A stretch of DNA of 64,000 bases, taken from assembly GCA_015075515.1 (NCBI GenBank), contig JABTUE010000002.1:923208-987207 (forward strand), in the 5' to 3' direction. The DNA comes from Planctomycetota bacterium (lineage in GTDB: Bacteria; Planctomycetota; UBA8742; UBA2392). Position numbers and translations under genes: made by a program. This document shows, in pieces, positions 39,532 to 47,897 of the stretch. The notes under the pieces are model-generated. The model saw nothing but the letters and a program-made list of their open reading frames with translations, was not told the origin of the DNA and did not search any database. The first letter of the stretch is position 1, and every line of letters starts with the position of its first letter.

Positions 39532-39975
39532 CTATCCCTCGTACTTCCACTTGCCGTCTTCTTTCACGAAGTCGAGGGTTTCATTCTCTTCTTCGGCTTT
39601 GTCGTCCTTGCCGGGTTTGATGAACAGCTTGGACTTCACCTTGGCCTTGTCGCCTTCGATCACGATGTCAGCGTCCTTGAACTCGACTTTGAACGGGCCA
39701 CCGGCGGCGATGATCTCGCCGTACTCCTTCTTCATTTTGTCCTTTTTCTCCTGCGTCGCGCTCTTGGCCCACAGTGGGTCGAACTTGGCGAAGTCACCCG
39801 AGGCAAAGGCATCGGCTACGGCCTTGGCCGCACCGGCCGGGGTCGTGAGGTCGGGCCCCGAGGGTTTGTCACTGTCGCTGGAACCGCTGCTGGAATTCGA
39901 GCTCGCGTTGTTTGCGCCGCCACAGGCGCTCAGGAAAAGCACAGTCACCAGCATTGCTGCCCATAGGTGTTTCAT
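39532..39975 (-). CDS. small lipoprotein with NTF2-like (DUF4878-type) domain
   Basis: A 147-residue lipoprotein. Lipobox LSAC (Cys18), a Ser/Asn-rich linker, then a small alpha+beta domain (TPAGAAKAVADAFASGDFAKF, VKSKLFIKPGKDDKAE, TLDFVKEDGKWKYEG) that resembles DUF4878/lumazine-binding-like folds. Role unknown. It lies between fhs and the GNAT gene, all on the minus strand. Confidence 0.75.
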   Translation of the reverse strand: MKHLWAAMLVTVLFLSACGGANNASSNSSSGSSDSDKPSGPDLTTPAGAAKAVADAFASGDFAKFDPLWAKSATQEKKDKMKKEYGEIIAAGGPFKVEFKDADIVIEGDKAKVKSKLFIKPGKDDKAEEENETLDFVKEDGKWKYEG

Positions 39976-40036
39976 GTTTGTCCCCTATTGGATGTTTGCC
40001 GCGATCACTGGTGCGGGCGAGGCGCCCGCATCACGC

Positions 40037-41725
40037 CTAGAACATCCCTACGATCTCGCCCTTTTCGTTGATGTCTATGTTCTGGCCGCCGGGGTTTTTG
40101 CCCAGGCCGGGCATGGTCATCATGTCGCCGCAGATCAGGTACACAAAGCCGGCCCCGGCGCTCAGGCGCGCGTCGCGGATCGGCAGGTTAAAACCCTCGG
40201 GCGCGCCCAGCAGTTTGGGGTCGTGGCTGAAGGAATACTGCGTCTTGGCCATGCACACACTGAGCCTGCCAAAACCCGCCTCCTCGAACTGTTTGACGCG
40301 CTTGCTGGCTTCGGGGCTCCAGTCCACGCCCGCGGCGCCGTAGATGTTTTTCGCCACGGCCTCGACCTTTTTCTTGATCGGGGCATCGCTGTCGTAGGTC
40401 AGTTTAAAGTGGCGCGGTTCCTCGCAGGCCTTCACCAGCGCCCTGGCGAACTCGGCCCCGCCTTCGCCGCCCTTGGCAAAGACTTCGCTGATCACGCAGT
40501 CGCTGGCCCCGGCCTCGCGGGCGGCTTTCTTGACCATCTCGATTTCGGCCGGGCTTTCGGTGCCGAACACGTTGATCGCCACCACCACCGGCAGGCCAAA
40601 ACCGCGCATGTTGCGCACGTGCCGCGTCAGGTTGGGCAGGCCGGCGCGCAGCGCGTCAAGGTCTTCCTTGACCAGACCGTCAGGCAAAGGCTTGCCGGCC
40701 ACGACCTTGAACTTGCCGCTGTTGGATTTCAGGGCGCGCACGGTGGCCACGAGGCCAACTGCGTCAGGGATCAAACCGCTCTGGCGGCATTTGATGTTCA
40801 TGAACTTTTCTGCGCCCATGTCGGCGCCAAAGCCCGATTCGGTGACCACGTAATCGGCGACCTTCAGCGCCACGCGGTCGGCCACAACGCTGCTGTTGCC
40901 ATGCGCGATGTTCGCAAACGGCCCGCAGTGCACAAACGCCAGCGAGCCGCCGATGGTCTGCAGGATGTTGGGTTTGATCGCGTCGCGCAAAATCGCGGTC
41001 ATGGCGCCGGCAACCTTGATGTCCTCGGCGGTGACGGCCTTGCCGTCGCGATTGAAGCCCACCACCATGCGGCCCAGGCGGGCGCGCAGGTCCTTGAGGT
41101 TTTCGGCCAGGGCCAGAATCGCCATGACCTCGCTGGCCACGGCGATGTCAAAGCCGGTTTCGCGCGGAACACCGTTGCCCTGCAGGCCTGTGATGATGTT
41201 GCGCAGGTCGCGGTCGTTGATGTCCATGCCGCGTCGGATGTTGATCGTGTCGGGGTCAATGTTCAGGGCGTTGCCATTGAACAGGTGGTTGTCCAGGAAC
41301 GCGCAGGCCAGGTTGTTGGCTGCTTGAACCGCATGTATGTCACCCGTCAGGTGAATATTTAAATCTTCGGGCGGGATCACTTGGGCCTGGCCGCCGCCGG
41401 CGGCGCCGCCCTTGATGCCGAACACCGGACCAAGGCTGGCCTGGCGAATGACACAAGCCGCCTTCTTGCCGATGTGGGTCAGCCCCATGGTGACGCCGAT
41501 GGTGTTGGTGGTCTTGCCCTCGCCCAGCGGCGTGGGGGAAATCGCGGTGATGTCAATGTATTTGCCGTTGGGGCGGTCCTTGAGCCGGTCAATGATGCCG
41601 AGTTTGACCTTGGCCTTGACGTCGCCGTACAGTTCAAGTTCGTCGCGGTTGATGCCGTAACGCTTGGCGATGTTCTCAATCGGTTCCAGTTTGGCGGCGC
41701 GCGCGATCTCCAGGTCCGGCTTCAT
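40037..41725 (-). CDS. fhs: formate-tetrahydrofolate ligase
   Basis: ATP-dependent formation of 10-formyl-tetrahydrofolate from formate. The 562-residue length is normal. The ATP-binding loop SPTPLGEGKTT (about residues 63-73), the GGAAGGGQAQVIPPEDLNIHL stretch (in two parts), NRDLRN-like NDRDLRNI, and FGADMGAEKFMNIKCR are all typical. It feeds one-carbon units into purine synthesis and, in some bacteria, the methyl branch of acetyl-CoA synthesis; no other pathway gene is adjacent. It stands alone, with the TPR gene 39 nt upstream reading the same way. Confidence 0.96.
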   Translation of the reverse strand: MKPDLEIARAAKLEPIENIAKRYGINRDELELYGDVKAKVKLGIIDRLKDRPNGKYIDITAISPTPLGEGKTTNTIGVTMGLTHIGKKAACVIRQASLGPVFGIKGGAAGGGQAQVIPPEDLNIHLTGDIHAVQAANNLACAFLDNHLFNGNALNIDPDTINIRRGMDINDRDLRNIITGLQGNGVPRETGFDIAVASEVMAILALAENLKDLRARLGRMVVGFNRDGKAVTAEDIKVAGAMTAILRDAIKPNILQTIGGSLAFVHCGPFANIAHGNSSVVADRVALKVADYVVTESGFGADMGAEKFMNIKCRQSGLIPDAVGLVATVRALKSNSGKFKVVAGKPLPDGLVKEDLDALRAGLPNLTRHVRNMRGFGLPVVVAINVFGTESPAEIEMVKKAAREAGASDCVISEVFAKGGEGGAEFARALVKACEEPRHFKLTYDSDAPIKKKVEAVAKNIYGAAGVDWSPEASKRVKQFEEAGFGRLSVCMAKTQYSFSHDPKLLGAPEGFNLPIRDARLSAGAGFVYLICGDMMTMPGLGKNPGGQNIDINEKGEIVGMF

Positions 41726-41764
41726 GTCGGGCTCCAGGGCGTGGTTTGGGTTGGGCCGGGGATT

Positions 41765-43375
41765 CTAGGCAGACCGGGCCGGGTTGTCCAAGGCCGCCAT
41801 GGCGCGCAACACACCGGGGCAGGCCTTTTCGGCCATTGCGGGAGCCTGCGGGCTGTGTTCACGCCACCATTGAGGCAAGGCCGCGCGCAGTGCCGGAGTG
41901 AACATGCTCAAGCGGTGTCCGAACAACAAGGGTGGAGAGGCCTGATCCCGGAGATAGAGCTGCGCATCTTGAAACGCCATGTCGAGGGACGAGCCAGGCT
42001 CAGGTTGACGTTTTGCGGCAAGCGCGGTGAGGTCGGCCGCGAGTTCTTCACGCTGGCCACCCGCGATTCTCAGGCGCAAGCACAAAGGGTAGTAGGCGTT
42101 GTCGTATAATGCGGGCTGGGCAGATTCATTGACTGTCCGACTGCAACTGTCCAGCTCCTCGCGGCAGAGAAGCAGGAGCCCAAGCTTCAGGTGTACTTTG
42201 GCCGCATCGCAAAGCCGATGGGCGAGCATCAGACTTGCACGCATGCCGGCCAGAATGGCAAGTCCCTGGTCAATGCTGGTCAGGCACTCTGTGATCCGTC
42301 CAAGATCCAGCAGCGACATTCCACGACCAACCAAGGCGCTGCCCAGCAAGCGTTTCTCGCCAATCTCGCGGCAGATCTCTGTCGCCACGCTGTAGTGTTC
42401 AAGCGCCACCTGTGGGCGGCCAGAGTCTGACTCTCGACCGGCGAGGTTCGCCAGGCACGTAGCTTCGATGTTCTTCATCCCCATCCGACGGGCGCTTCTC
42501 AGTGCTTCCTGCAAGCAATCGTTGCTTTCGTCATGCCGGCCCATGGCTTGAAGTGCCATAGACTGCGCCCCCAATGTGACCGGATCCACTTCTCCGGCAA
42601 TCCGCCTGTCAATGCTCTCGGTCTCCTTGAGTATGTCCATCGCCTCTTGTGGGCGACTCCTGTCCAGTAACAGGTTGGCCAGATTCGTCAACACCACCAC
42701 TCTCTCGCGATCTTCGTTGAACTCGTCAAATGTTCTCAACGCTCTTCGATAGGCAGACTCGGCCTCCTTCGACCTGCCGGTTGCCGTCAGCAAGAGGCCC
42801 AGGTTCCCCCAGGCTGTTGCTTCGCCTCGATGACTGTCGGCTGCGCGCAATAACTCGATAGCGCGCCGGTAATGGTTCTCCGCGTCTTCATACTCTCCTA
42901 GGCGATAGAGACAGTCCGCGATCGCCCGGATGAGGCGGCCCTCGTCCACGGAACCGGCCTGAACCAGCTTCAGTGCCTCGCGATAGACTTCCAGGGCTCC
43001 CGTCGCGTTGCCACGCCGACGCAAGACATCACCGCATCCGCGCAGGGCACGCTCGCGTGCGCGATTGTCAGCGGCGGGGTGGCTGGCAATCAAACTCCAT
43101 TGCTGCATTGCCGTATCCATTGCGACCCGTGCAAATGCAAACTCCGCGGCCGAGCTACGGTAGCCGACCTCTTTCTCTTGGAGTTGCGGTCCGCCCAGGG
43201 CCGCATGAGTTGCCAGTTCCAGCGCGTACTGTTGCAACGTGGCCTCTGGCAGCACGGCTTCCAGCAATTCCAGCACCATGGCGTGCAGGCGAGTACGTTC
43301 AGCCGGAGGGTGCAACTGGTATGCCGCGTCGCGCAACAGCGCGTGGCGGAACAGGTAGGCCTGCTCGGCGTGCAT
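41765..43375 (-). CDS. TPR protein lacking its usual N-terminal ATPase/kinase module
   Basis: A 536-residue protein with about ten tetratricopeptide repeats (GDVLRRRGNATGALEVYREAL, LGEYEDAENHYRRAIELLR, ATGRSKEAESAYRRALRTF). Residues 8-40 (YLFRHALLRDAAYQL then RLHAMVLELLE) match the conserved linker that follows the AAA-16-type ATPase domain in large kinase/ATPase/TPR signalling proteins, where it reads FRHAL-x-D-x-AY. Here it sits at the very N-terminus, and an in-frame stop lies 15 nt before the ATG, so the ATPase and kinase modules are absent. Either a 5'-deleted gene or a stand-alone sensor fragment. Somewhat lower GC than fhs. Confidence 0.75.
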   Translation of the reverse strand: MHAEQAYLFRHALLRDAAYQLHPPAERTRLHAMVLELLEAVLPEATLQQYALELATHAALGGPQLQEKEVGYRSSAAEFAFARVAMDTAMQQWSLIASHPAADNRARERALRGCGDVLRRRGNATGALEVYREALKLVQAGSVDEGRLIRAIADCLYRLGEYEDAENHYRRAIELLRAADSHRGEATAWGNLGLLLTATGRSKEAESAYRRALRTFDEFNEDRERVVVLTNLANLLLDRSRPQEAMDILKETESIDRRIAGEVDPVTLGAQSMALQAMGRHDESNDCLQEALRSARRMGMKNIEATCLANLAGRESDSGRPQVALEHYSVATEICREIGEKRLLGSALVGRGMSLLDLGRITECLTSIDQGLAILAGMRASLMLAHRLCDAAKVHLKLGLLLLCREELDSCSRTVNESAQPALYDNAYYPLCLRLRIAGGQREELAADLTALAAKRQPEPGSSLDMAFQDAQLYLRDQASPPLLFGHRLSMFTPALRAALPQWWREHSPQAPAMAEKACPGVLRAMAALDNPARSA

Positions 43376-43424
43376 GGTGCCGCCATGCTAACGCGCGCGC
43401 GCCCGGCATGCACGCGGCCCCTGT

Positions 43425-43829
43425 TCAGGCGGCGGTGATCAATTCGATGGACCCCAGAAATTTCACGTTGCTGCACGCGGCCTTGTTGCCCGGTTCGCAG
43501 GTCATGGCCTCGGGGTTCAGATAGCGGATCGGGCCGCCCTCTTTTTCAGGCAGGGGCTGCTGGCCCAGGCGGTACACGATCAGGGCGTTGCGCGCCTCGG
43601 CAATGGCAACACGCGCGGTGAAGGCACCGTCACGGGAAATCAGCACTACATGGGTTGCCGCGGGCTGGGCACCGGCCTTTTCCAGCAGCGTGGACAGACG
43701 CACAGCGGCGCCGGCGCGGCCGGGAACCAGCGCAGAAACATCATCAATCTGCGGGGACAGCGCAAGCAGGTCCGAAAACCGCAAGGAAAGCACCTGCTCG
43801 ACACGACCGCTGACGGTGAGCCCGGGCAT
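43425..43829 (-). CDS. small sulfite-oxidase-fold (molybdopterin-oxidoreductase-like) protein without the cofactor cysteine
   Basis: A 134-residue protein resembling the molybdopterin-binding oxidoreductase domain of sulfite-oxidase-like proteins: LTVSGRVEQVLSLRFSDLLAL at the start, VRLSTLLEKAGAQPAATHVVL in the middle, SRDGAFTARVAIAEA and GGPIRYLNPEA at the end. The segment that normally carries the molybdenum-coordinating Cys is shortened and has no Cys. It therefore probably does not bind Moco and may have a non-catalytic role. The ATG at 43829 has GGAGGG 8 nt upstream; a GTG at 43850 would lie before that site. Confidence 0.65.
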   Translation of the reverse strand: MPGLTVSGRVEQVLSLRFSDLLALSPQIDDVSALVPGRAGAAVRLSTLLEKAGAQPAATHVVLISRDGAFTARVAIAEARNALIVYRLGQQPLPEKEGGPIRYLNPEAMTCEPGNKAACSNVKFLGSIELITAA

Positions 43830-44112
43830 GGGACCCTCCGTGAAATTCACCCAATCTTTATCGTACCAAATGGGGTCAGAACTTGACTGTCAGAAACTTG
43901 TGGAAGGCAACTGCCTACTGCAATCCACGACTTGCTGGCATTGAACTCAGAGACGCGTTCGCTAAACGACGACCTGCTCTTTGCGCCGTTTTGGCAGGCT
44001 GCTCATTATCCACGCCACACCCCTGCCGAATCTGCAGAAATGGCAGCGATCCAACCCGGCAACTTTGTTCCTAAATGCCTATGAAATAAGCCCATTACGG
44101 CGCTTTGCCACC
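43830..44112. other. intergenic region without recognisable gene
   Basis: About 280 bp between divergent genes. It has lower GC than the flanking genes. No ORF with coding character, no CIRCE element (TTAGCACTC/GAGTGCTAA) and no tRNA were found. It probably holds the promoter of the gene at 43425-43829 and any activator sites for the sigma54 promoter just downstream. Confidence 0.5.
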
Positions 44113-44129
44113 TTGGCACAGGCGTTGCT
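44113..44129 (+). promoter_or_regulatory. sigma54 (-24/-12) promoter of dnaK
   Basis: TTGGCACA, GGCG, TTGCT: every fixed position of the consensus TTGGCACR-N4-TTGCW is met. The predicted start near 44140 leaves a leader of about 32 nt with GGAG (44160-44163) 8 nt before the dnaK ATG. Chaperone genes are usually under sigma32 or HrcA/CIRCE control, so this is unusual. Confidence 0.7.
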
Positions 44130-44171
44130 CTGACACATCCAGCCGGCAACCCCGGATACGGAGAAACAGTC

Positions 44172-46115
44172 ATGGCCAAGACCATCGGAATAGACCTCGG
44201 CACCACCAACTCGGTGGTTGCCATCATGGAAGGCAAAGAGCCCAAGGTGATCGCTAACCCCAGCGGCTTCCGCCTTACCCCCAGTGTTGTCGGCTTTCTT
44301 GCCAACGGTGAACGCGTAATCGGCCAGATGGCCAAACGCCAGGCCGTAACCAACCCCAAGAACACCGTCTTCAGCATCAAGCGCTTCATGGGTCGGCGCC
44401 ACGGCGAAGTCGCCAGCGAGGAAAAGCTGGTGCCCTATGAGGTGGTCGGCGCGCCCTCCGAGGCCGTCAAGGTACGCATCCACGGCAAGGACTACACGCC
44501 CCAGGAAATCAGCGCGATGATCCTGACGGATCTCAAGAAAACCGCCGAAGCCTATCTGGGTGAAACCGTCACCCAGGCCGTGATCACCGTGCCGGCGTAT
44601 TTCAACGACGCCCAGCGCCAGGCCACCAAAGAGGCCGGCGAAATCGCGGGGCTCAAGGTGCTGCGCCTGCTGCCGGAACCCACGGCGGCGGCGGTCGCGT
44701 TCGGCCTTGAAAAGAAAAAGACCGGCAAGTTCCTGGTGTTTGACCTGGGCGGCGGCACGTTCGACGTAAGCGTGCTGGACGTGAACGACGGCGTGTTTGA
44801 CGTCAAGAGCATCGCCGGCGACGGACACCTGGGCGGCGACGACTGGGATCAGGTTCTGATCAACCACCTGGCCGATGAATTTGCCCGCCAGACCGGCATT
44901 GACCTGCGCAAGGACCAGATGGCGCTGCAACGCCTCAAGGAAGCCGCCGAAAAAGCCAAGTGCGACCTGAGCACCGTCGAACAGACCGAGGTCAGCCTGC
45001 CGTTCATTACCGCCGACGCCAGCGGGCCCAAGCACCTGCAGCTCACCATCACGCGCAGCAAGTTCGAACAACTGACCGACCACCTGTTCCAGCGGCTGAT
45101 CGAGCCGGTGCACCAGGCGCTGCGCGAGGCCAAGGTACAACCCGGCGACATTGACGAAGTGCTGCTGGTGGGCGGCAGCACGCGCATCCCCAAGGTGCAG
45201 CAGATCTGCAAACAGATCTTCGGGCGCGAACCCAACCGCAGCGTCAACCCCGACGAAGTGGTGGCGCTGGGCGCCGCGGTGCAGGGCGGCATTGCCACGG
45301 GTGACTTCAAGGACATTCTGGTGCTGGATGCCACGCCGCTGAGTCTGGGCGTCGAAGTGCTGCACGGCGAAATGAACGTGCTGATCCCGAAAAACACCAC
45401 CATCCCGACCGACAAGACCCAGACCTACAGCACCGCGGCCGACAACCAGACCGCCGTGACGATCAAGGTTTACCAGGGCGAGCGCCCGATCGCGGCCCAG
45501 AACCGCCTGCTGGGCAGCTTCGACCTGACCGGCATTCCGCCCGCGCCGCGCGGCGTGCCGCAGATCGAGGTACGCTTTGACATTGACGCCAACGGCATTC
45601 TCAAGGTCAGCGCCCGCGACAAGGCCACCGGCAAGGAAGCCAGGATCGAGATCAAGAGCGACTCCGGCCTGAGCAAGGAAGAAGTCGAGCGCATGAAGCA
45701 GGAGGCCGAAAAGTACGCCGCCGAAGACCGCAAGCGCGTTGAGGTGATTCACGCCAAGAACGAGGCCGACCGCATGAGCTTCAGCGTCGGCAAGATGCTG
45801 GAAGAACACGGCAGCAAACTGGACGAATCCGAACGCAAGAACATCGAGGAAAAGAAGAAGGAACTCGACGAGGCGGTCAAGGGTGAAGACATCCCGCGCA
45901 TCAAGGCCGCCACAGAGGCCCTGACCAAGGCCAGCCACAAACTGGCCGAAAAGATGTACGCCGCGGCCAGCCCCGCCGAACAGGAGGAAATGCGCAAGGC
46001 CGCCGAGGCCCACGCGCGCGGCGGCGGCGCCAATGCCCAGCCGCCCCAGGGCGACAACAACGGCGGCAAGGATCGCGTGGTAGACGCCGACTACTCGGTC
46101 AAGGACAAGCCGTAA
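44172..46115 (+). CDS. dnaK: chaperone DnaK (Hsp70)
   Basis: ATP-driven Hsp70 chaperone of the cytoplasm. It has 647 residues, the usual length. [17 protein letters not shown] (phosphate loop 1), [31 protein letters not shown] (phosphate loop 2), [11 protein letters not shown] and the linker [15 protein letters not shown] are all present, followed by the substrate-binding domain and a helical lid. The C-terminus ends [14 protein letters not shown], close to the EEVVDAD-type end of bacterial DnaK. No grpE or dnaJ lies nearby. A sigma54 promoter precedes it and a strong hairpin follows at 46142. Confidence 0.95.
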   Translation: MAKTIGIDLGTTNSVVAIMEGKEPKVIANPSGFRLTPSVVGFLANGERVIGQMAKRQAVTNPKNTVFSIKRFMGRRHGEVASEEKLVPYEVVGAPSEAVKVRIHGKDYTPQEISAMILTDLKKTAEAYLGETVTQAVITVPAYFNDAQRQATKEAGEIAGLKVLRLLPEPTAAAVAFGLEKKKTGKFLVFDLGGGTFDVSVLDVNDGVFDVKSIAGDGHLGGDDWDQVLINHLADEFARQTGIDLRKDQMALQRLKEAAEKAKCDLSTVEQTEVSLPFITADASGPKHLQLTITRSKFEQLTDHLFQRLIEPVHQALREAKVQPGDIDEVLLVGGSTRIPKVQQICKQIFGREPNRSVNPDEVVALGAAVQGGIATGDFKDILVLDATPLSLGVEVLHGEMNVLIPKNTTIPTDKTQTYSTAADNQTAVTIKVYQGERPIAAQNRLLGSFDLTGIPPAPRGVPQIEVRFDIDANGILKVSARDKATGKEARIEIKSDSGLSKEEVERMKQEAEKYAAEDRKRVEVIHAKNEADRMSFSVGKMLEEHGSKLDESERKNIEEKKKELDEAVKGEDIPRIKAATEALTKASHKLAEKMYAAASPAEQEEMRKAAEAHARGGGANAQPPQGDNNGGKDRVVDADYSVKDKP

Positions 46116-46141
46116 ACCGGCCGGCGGCAAACAGACACACC

Positions 46142-46176
46142 CGGCGGGACGGTCATGCCGTCCCGCCGCTGTTTTT
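46142..46176 (+). terminator. intrinsic terminator of dnaK
   Basis: An 11-bp perfect stem (CGGCGGGACGG / CCGTCCCGCCG), 5-nt loop, then CTG and five T residues, 26 nt after the dnaK stop. Confidence 0.9.
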
Positions 46177-46249
46177 CGGGGCGCCGCGGGTCGCTATAAA
46201 CAACACGCGGTGAAAACTCCTGCCGCCACGCCAATGCCCGGAGCCAGCC

Positions 46250-46597
46250 ATGCCCGAACACCCGGTCTTTGCCATGAAGTTCGCCAAGGTGTACCCGCTG
46301 TACGTGCAGAAGGCCGCGCGCAAGAAACGCACGAAGAAAGAGGTAGACCAGATCATCTGCTGGCTGACCGGCTATGACGAAGCCGGCCTGCGCGAGCAGA
46401 TAGAAAAGGAAGCTGACATTAAGGCCTTCTTTGCCAACGCCCCGCGCATGCACCCGAACTGCAAGCTGATCAAGGGCGTGGTGTGCGGCGTGCGTGTCGA
46501 AGACGTCAAAGACCCGCTGATGCGCAAGATCCGCCAGCTCGACAAGCTGATTGACGAGCTGGCCAAGGGCAAGCCGATGGAAAAGATCCTGCGCTGA
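46250..46597 (+). CDS. DUF2200 family protein
   Basis: A 115-residue protein that matches DUF2200 over its full length: [52 protein letters not shown] and the ending [19 protein letters not shown]. Function unknown; small, basic, cytosolic. GGAG precedes the ATG. The VWA gene follows 41 nt later. Confidence 0.9.
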   Translation: MPEHPVFAMKFAKVYPLYVQKAARKKRTKKEVDQIICWLTGYDEAGLREQIEKEADIKAFFANAPRMHPNCKLIKGVVCGVRVEDVKDPLMRKIRQLDKLIDELAKGKPMEKILR

Positions 46598-46638
46598 TCC
46601 ACCGTCGCGGCGTTATGCTGGGGCCGGAGCGACTGCCC

Positions 46639-47733
46639 ATGCGCATTGCCTATCTTGAGTTCGACAAGGCCGAAGCCCTGCGCCGGGCGTCGCTCAAGCA
46701 GGTCATGAAACTGTGGAATGAGCTGCTGCTGATGGCCGCGGGTGATGTTGAACAGGCCCTGCAATGGATGGAACAGCTCTGGCAGCGTTACCAGTTGATG
46801 CAGGGCGAAATGACGTTTGAAGAATTCAAGGCCATGCTGATGCAGCAGGGCTTTGTCGGCGAGGGCGAAAGCGGCGGACTGGAACTCACAAAAAAGGGCG
46901 AACGCGGCATCCGCCAGGACAGTCTGGAGCATATCTTCAAGAGCCTGCAATCGCTGGGCGACGGCGACCACCGCACCCCCCACGCCGGCAGCAGCAACGA
47001 AAAACTGAGCGAAACCCGGCCTTTCAACTTCGGCGACCTGAGCAGCGACATTGACTACAACGTCAGCATCCGCAACGCGCTCAAACGCGGTCTGGAGGAA
47101 TTCTCACTGCAGGAGGACGATCTCGAAGTCTTCGAAACCGAACAGCACACCAGTTGCGCCACGGTGCTGATGATTGACATCAGCCACAGCATGGTGCTGT
47201 ACGGCGAAGACCGCATCACTCCGGCCAAAAAGGTCGCCATTGCGCTGACCGAACTGATCCAGACCAAGTACCCCAAGGACTCACTGGAGGTCATCACATT
47301 CGGCAACGAGGCCGAACAGGTGCCGATTCACCGGCTGCCGTATCTGCAAGTCGGGCCGTATCACACCAATACGCAGGCGGGCCTCCAGCTTGCCCAGCGC
47401 GTGCTGGCACGCAAAAAACACACCAACAAGCAGGTGTTTCTGATCACCGACGGCAAACCCACGGTGATTGTCGAACAGGGCCAGGTGTACCGCAACGTAA
47501 GCTGGACGCTGGATCCCCTGATCGTCAACCGCACATTGCAGGAGGCCGAACGCTGCCGCGACCGCGGCATCACAATCAGCACGTTCATGATTGCCAACGA
47601 TCCGCACCTGGTGGAGTTCGTGGACAAACTGACGCGCGTGAACAGGGGCCGCGCGTACTACAGCGCGCTGGACAAACTGGGCGGCAACATCTTTGTGGAT
47701 TACCTGAAGAACCGCCGCCGCCGTGTGCGGTAA
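46639..47733 (+). CDS. VWA-domain protein (MIDAS metal site)
   Basis: A 364-residue protein. An N-terminal helical part (LKQVMKLWNELLLMAAG, MEQLWQRYQLMQGEMTFEEF) is followed by a von Willebrand A domain (about 170-364) with the MIDAS motif Asp180-Ile-Ser182-His-Ser184 (MIDISHSM) and LITDGKPT. Proteins of this type commonly act with MoxR-like AAA ATPases as metal-dependent adaptors; no such ATPase is adjacent here. The ATG at 46639 has GGAG about 10 nt upstream; a longer frame from 46615 lacks one. Confidence 0.85.
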   Translation: MRIAYLEFDKAEALRRASLKQVMKLWNELLLMAAGDVEQALQWMEQLWQRYQLMQGEMTFEEFKAMLMQQGFVGEGESGGLELTKKGERGIRQDSLEHIFKSLQSLGDGDHRTPHAGSSNEKLSETRPFNFGDLSSDIDYNVSIRNALKRGLEEFSLQEDDLEVFETEQHTSCATVLMIDISHSMVLYGEDRITPAKKVAIALTELIQTKYPKDSLEVITFGNEAEQVPIHRLPYLQVGPYHTNTQAGLQLAQRVLARKKHTNKQVFLITDGKPTVIVEQGQVYRNVSWTLDPLIVNRTLQEAERCRDRGITISTFMIANDPHLVEFVDKLTRVNRGRAYYSALDKLGGNIFVDYLKNRRRRVR

Positions 47734-47768
47734 CACCACCCGCAAAGTGAACAGGAACTGGAAAATAT

Positions 47769-47894
47769 ATGGGCAACGTGGGACGCAAGGACTTCAAGCT
47801 GGCCAAAACCCGCCGCCAGAGCAAGGCCGCCGAATCCAAACAGAAACTGCGCGGACCCAGTCAGGCGCGCAAGAAACCCTCGCGCCGGCGCTGA
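47769..47894 (+). CDS. 41-residue strongly basic protein
   Basis: The ATG at 47769 (AGGAA upstream) opens 41 codons with 16 Lys/Arg and only two acidic residues (GRKDFKLAKTRRQSKAAESK, then PSQARKKPSRRR). It ends at a TGA 3 nt before the convergent peptidase stop. The charge suggests nucleic-acid or ribosome binding. It follows the VWA gene by 35 nt. Codon use is consistent with a real gene, but no family is recognised. Confidence 0.55.
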   Translation: MGNVGRKDFKLAKTRRQSKAAESKQKLRGPSQARKKPSRRR

Positions 47895-47897
47895 TGG

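Noticed and set aside
43830..44171. CIRCE or heat-shock sigma promoter upstream of dnaK
   Set aside because: No TTAGCACTC/GAGTGCTAA repeat and no good heat-shock -35/-10 pair were found, whereas a perfect -24/-12 promoter was.
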